From Melitaea cinxia (Eukaryota; Arthropoda; Insecta; Lepidoptera; Nymphalidae): a DNA stretch of 64,000 nt. Each line of letters starts with the position of its first letter. Position 1 is the stretch's first letter. A program made the translations under genes and the position numbers. The stretch lies in NCBI RefSeq assembly GCF_905220565.1, contig NC_059395.1, positions 10,271,289 to 10,335,288 on the forward strand, written 5' to 3'. Below the pieces are notes generated by a model, which saw nothing but the letters and a program-made list of their open reading frames with translations, was not told the origin of the DNA and did not search any database. Positions 61,266 to 64,000 of this stretch are shown piece by piece.

Positions 61266-62591
61266 TTAGTCTTGAAATCAACAGTTGAAATGATTATATT
61301 AAAATACTCTTTAAAATTTTTATTACTTTCTGGAAGTCTTTAAAAAACTTCTTTAAAAAAATTCAAACACTGAATTCTTGTTTTTTTTGTTGACATTTTT
61401 TTTATTTACAGATGTAAATAATTGCAAACACATGTAAGTAAAATATTTTTATTAAATATATTTTATTACATCTTAATCTAGAAAATATTTATTGACACAT
61501 TCATCTCAATGCAGTGTTCGAATGATAACATGCAAGAGTATTTTAAGATACTTAAGTCATTAACATATGACATCGGTGGTGTACCAAGTGCATCCGAGTG
61601 CAAAACGAGATATATTTTATTCAAAATGTTTTGACATACACAGGCAATATATAAGACATATTGTAGATTAAACATAAATTATTTACAATGGCTACCAAGT
61701 AATAATATTTAAAAAAAAATTAAATGTCGATTATTATATAACTTTAAATAAATTAGAATCTCAAAAAAAAACCTATACTCCTTGATATTTCTTGTGCAAT
61801 TTTATATCAAGCCTTATATGATAGTATGTTGGAATTGAATTTTAATTTTTTGTACGAATTTATCATAAGTTTACAAATATATGTATAAAATTTTAATTTT
61901 TAAATAATAATTATAATTTAATTAATAATAATTATAATATAATTTTTAAATTTTAATTTTTAAACAATTAAGTTTACAGGATATAAATGACAATTAAGAA
62001 ATAAAGGTGGCAGTAATGTTTCTCAGCTTTGAAAAATTGAATTCGAAAAGCACGTAAATAAAAATACTTTTGTATAAATAATTCATATAAAAATATATTT
62101 TTATAAATCGGTACGTGCCAAAGATTTACTAATCTAGAACGAGATTACTTTTTAATAGTTAAATAATTATACATTTCTATAATTATACAAAAGGATATAG
62201 AGTATAATTAAAATTATTTTCAGGTATAGACAGATAAGACACGTCTACATTACTTTTTTCAATTATACATGATACTCGCCGTATTTTTGTGTAATGGTAC
62301 CATAGTTCGAATTTATAATTATTTTGAACACATAATATCTATTTTGGTCTTAAGATTATAAATGTAATTATAGAAATATTTTACTCATTTCTGTCGATTG
62401 CTGTATAAATGAAGTAAAATGATATATGGGAAAACAAGGTATAATCAGTAGGTTAAGTCGTTTATTACTTGAGTGTGTCAGACGTATCGCCGGTAGTGCG
62501 GGTCTAGTGGCGGGGCGAGCGCGGCGGGGCGGGTGTCGCGGGGGACGGAGAGGGGGGAGGGGGCGCGCAGGCGCCGCCGCGGGGATCGTCT

Positions 62592-63796
62592 TCAGGCCAT
62601 GTCATCGTTCTTGCCGTCGAGGCGCTTCAACTGAAATTATTTCACTAATTATACACAAAAAAACGTATTAGTACTTATTGTATAATTGTATATCATACGT
62701 GGTTTGCATACGATGTGTTGCGCATTTTTAATGATTTAAAGTTAAATAATTTTTTCTAGTTTTATAGTATAAAATGTGACTTTTTAATAATATCACAACA
62801 GTCATAAGGGCTTACGGTTTGTTCAACAGTCCACGCAGTTGGAGCTAGACGTCCAGAGCGCTTGTAAATAAACATATTACATCAAATCGAGAGTCCAACT
62901 TGTATCTAGATAGTATTTAATAAAACTGGTTTTTATGAAATCATTTACAACTATGTATTTAATAAATTATTATTGTCATGTTGTACAATAAAGAGTACAT
63001 AACTATAAAATCTTATAATTTATCATAATACAAAAACATAATCGTAATCTTAATAAAAAGAAACGTATGTAGATACTTAAAAATAATACGAGTATATTCA
63101 TGTAATATTATTATGAACATGCTAACAATAGTATTACATAGAAAAAAAAAACTTTTTCTACTATCATTGGAGCACATAGCAACCATTTAAATTGTGTCAC
63201 AATTATTATTTACATAAATAATTACGAAGTTTATCACAGGAATAGCAAGTGATAGGTCGTAAGACCTCCTGACAAATACTTGTTTAGGTTACACAGATAT
63301 GTGTGGTCTGAGTGATATTCATTATAGTTGTTTTCGGCCTCCTAAACTCCTGACTTGATTCAACCTGTGCGTTAAGGGTAGCTTTTTTTATTTCTTTATT
63401 TTATTTGGGAACTTTTATGTGGCTTTTTAAAAAAAAAAAACAGTTAAGTCATCTATGTCGTCATATTTTAGTAATCTTATATTGTGAGACAACTGTCTTA
63501 GCTGAATCGAGGCCATAGAGTTTAAATATAACATTAAATAATCGACTCAGGGAAAATAATGGGTAAATGTTTCGGCTGAAGTTAGTGGGCATGCCCACCG
63601 TGTCTTCAACGGTGTATCCGCCCCTGGGTGAATAGTATTAGACAGACTAAAGGACGGTCATTATCTTTACCTCCTTTTCGTCACCGGCGACGGGTCGATA
63701 GCGGGGGGAGGGCGCTTCAGTGGGGGGTGCGGAGAACCCGTGTACATACAGCAGCGCTGCTGCCACGCCACCCGCTACCGGACCGGCCCAGTACAC
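62592..63796 (-). CDS. Aquaporin, C-terminal two coding exons (gene continues beyond the right edge)
   Basis: Exons (minus): 63796-63671 (42 codons, phase 0) and 62630-62592 (12 codons plus stop). The first begins VYWAGPVAGGVAAALLY, the sixth membrane helix of an MIP-family channel with its WxGP..GG signature. A hydrophilic tail follows with YRPVAGDEKE, continued by LKRLDGKNDDMA and the stop. This tail is of the type found in insect water-selective aquaporins (DRIP/PRIP group); assignment to a subgroup is tentative. The NPA motifs and the rest of the channel must lie right of 64000. A 1.04-kb AT-rich intron separates the two exons. The gene is tail to tail with botv, with a repeat-rich 4.8-kb interval between them. 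Confidence 0.85.
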
Positions 63797-64000
63797 CTGA
63801 ATGAAAGAAATTAATGCAGATTACACCTTATAAACATTTTATTGACGATATTTAGACTATAATTTTAGGTGACGACACTTTTTGAGCTAAGTGTATCATA
63901 TGAAATGTGCATAAGTTATGTAATCGTATTACGTTACAAATATATTTATTAAAAATGAAGGTTGAATTTAGAGGCTTTGGCAGGAAGGATTTTGTATGAA
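63797..64000. other. Aquaporin intron, right edge of window
   Basis: AT-rich sequence upstream (on the minus strand) of the exon at 63796. No further coding sequence is seen before the window ends. Confidence 0.6.

Larger units (their letters stand above)
57795..62591. other. Tail-to-tail interval between botv and the aquaporin gene
   Basis: Probably includes the botv 3' UTR (AATAAA at 58972-58977 among others). Recognisable repeats are a 108-bp tandem duplication (59155-59372), long inverted arms (59561-59664 and 60411-60513) enclosing a family H element, and an AACCGACTTC element with a nested MITE (60829-61265). The stretch 61280-62590 is AT-rich and shows no gene; a GC-rich patch at 62485-62590 belongs to the aquaporin 3' UTR. 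Confidence 0.5.

Noticed and set aside
1..64000. CRISPR arrays, operons, prokaryotic promoters or ribosome binding sites
   Set aside because: The gene structure is eukaryotic; the tandem repeats seen are microsatellites or transposon duplications without regular spacers.

Overview
The window looks like nuclear DNA of a butterfly or moth (Lepidoptera, possibly a nymphalid; species not resolved). The reasons are AT-rich DNA, genes split by GT-AG introns, many tRNA-headed and other SINEs of lepidopteran type, RTE-, R1- and Jockey/CR1-like LINE fragments, Helitron-like ends, and repeats carrying the AACCGACTTC/GAAGTCGGTT signature. I see no bacterial operon, phage or CRISPR structure.

Six protein-coding genes can be rebuilt by hand with consistent splice phases. 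(1) 4551-11030, minus, 8 exons, 655 aa: an N-terminal ZAD domain, three C2H2 fingers and a C-terminal BRCT pair that resembles BRCT7-8 of TopBP1. (2) 12913-15297, plus, 4 exons, 385 aa: a DXO/Rai1 decapping nuclease. (3) 21028-35811, minus, 9 exons, 1351 aa: an RFX5/RFX7-type transcription factor. (4) 39807-45295, plus, 2 exons, 1080 aa: a zinc-finger protein built from about eight diverged copies of a paired-finger module. (5) 48972-57794, plus, 10 exons, 921 aa: the exostosin-like heparan sulfate glycosyltransferase botv/EXTL3. (6) 62592 to beyond the right edge, minus: the last two coding exons of an aquaporin.

Genes 1 and 2 are head to head, 2 and 3 tail to tail, 3 and 4 head to head, and 5 and 6 tail to tail. 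They do not form one pathway: the roles are DNA damage or chromatin (1), RNA cap surveillance (2), transcription (3, and perhaps 4), Golgi glycan synthesis (5) and membrane transport (6).

Most of the remainder is transposon-derived. A SINE of about 330 bp is present eight times, and three copies have clear target-site duplications that fix its orientation. One of its copies holds a nested 55-nt 5S rRNA fragment with its own 13-bp target-site duplication. Several DNA elements with terminal inverted repeats (TIRs) lie at telling positions: one with 33/33 identical TIRs at 3081-3918, one 173 bp upstream of the zinc-finger ATG, one ending about 20 bp from a botv splice acceptor, and a related pair in opposite orientation on either side of botv. 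The most unusual observations are the ZAD/C2H2/TopBP1-like BRCT fusion, the eight-module zinc-finger protein and the nested 5S rRNA insertion.
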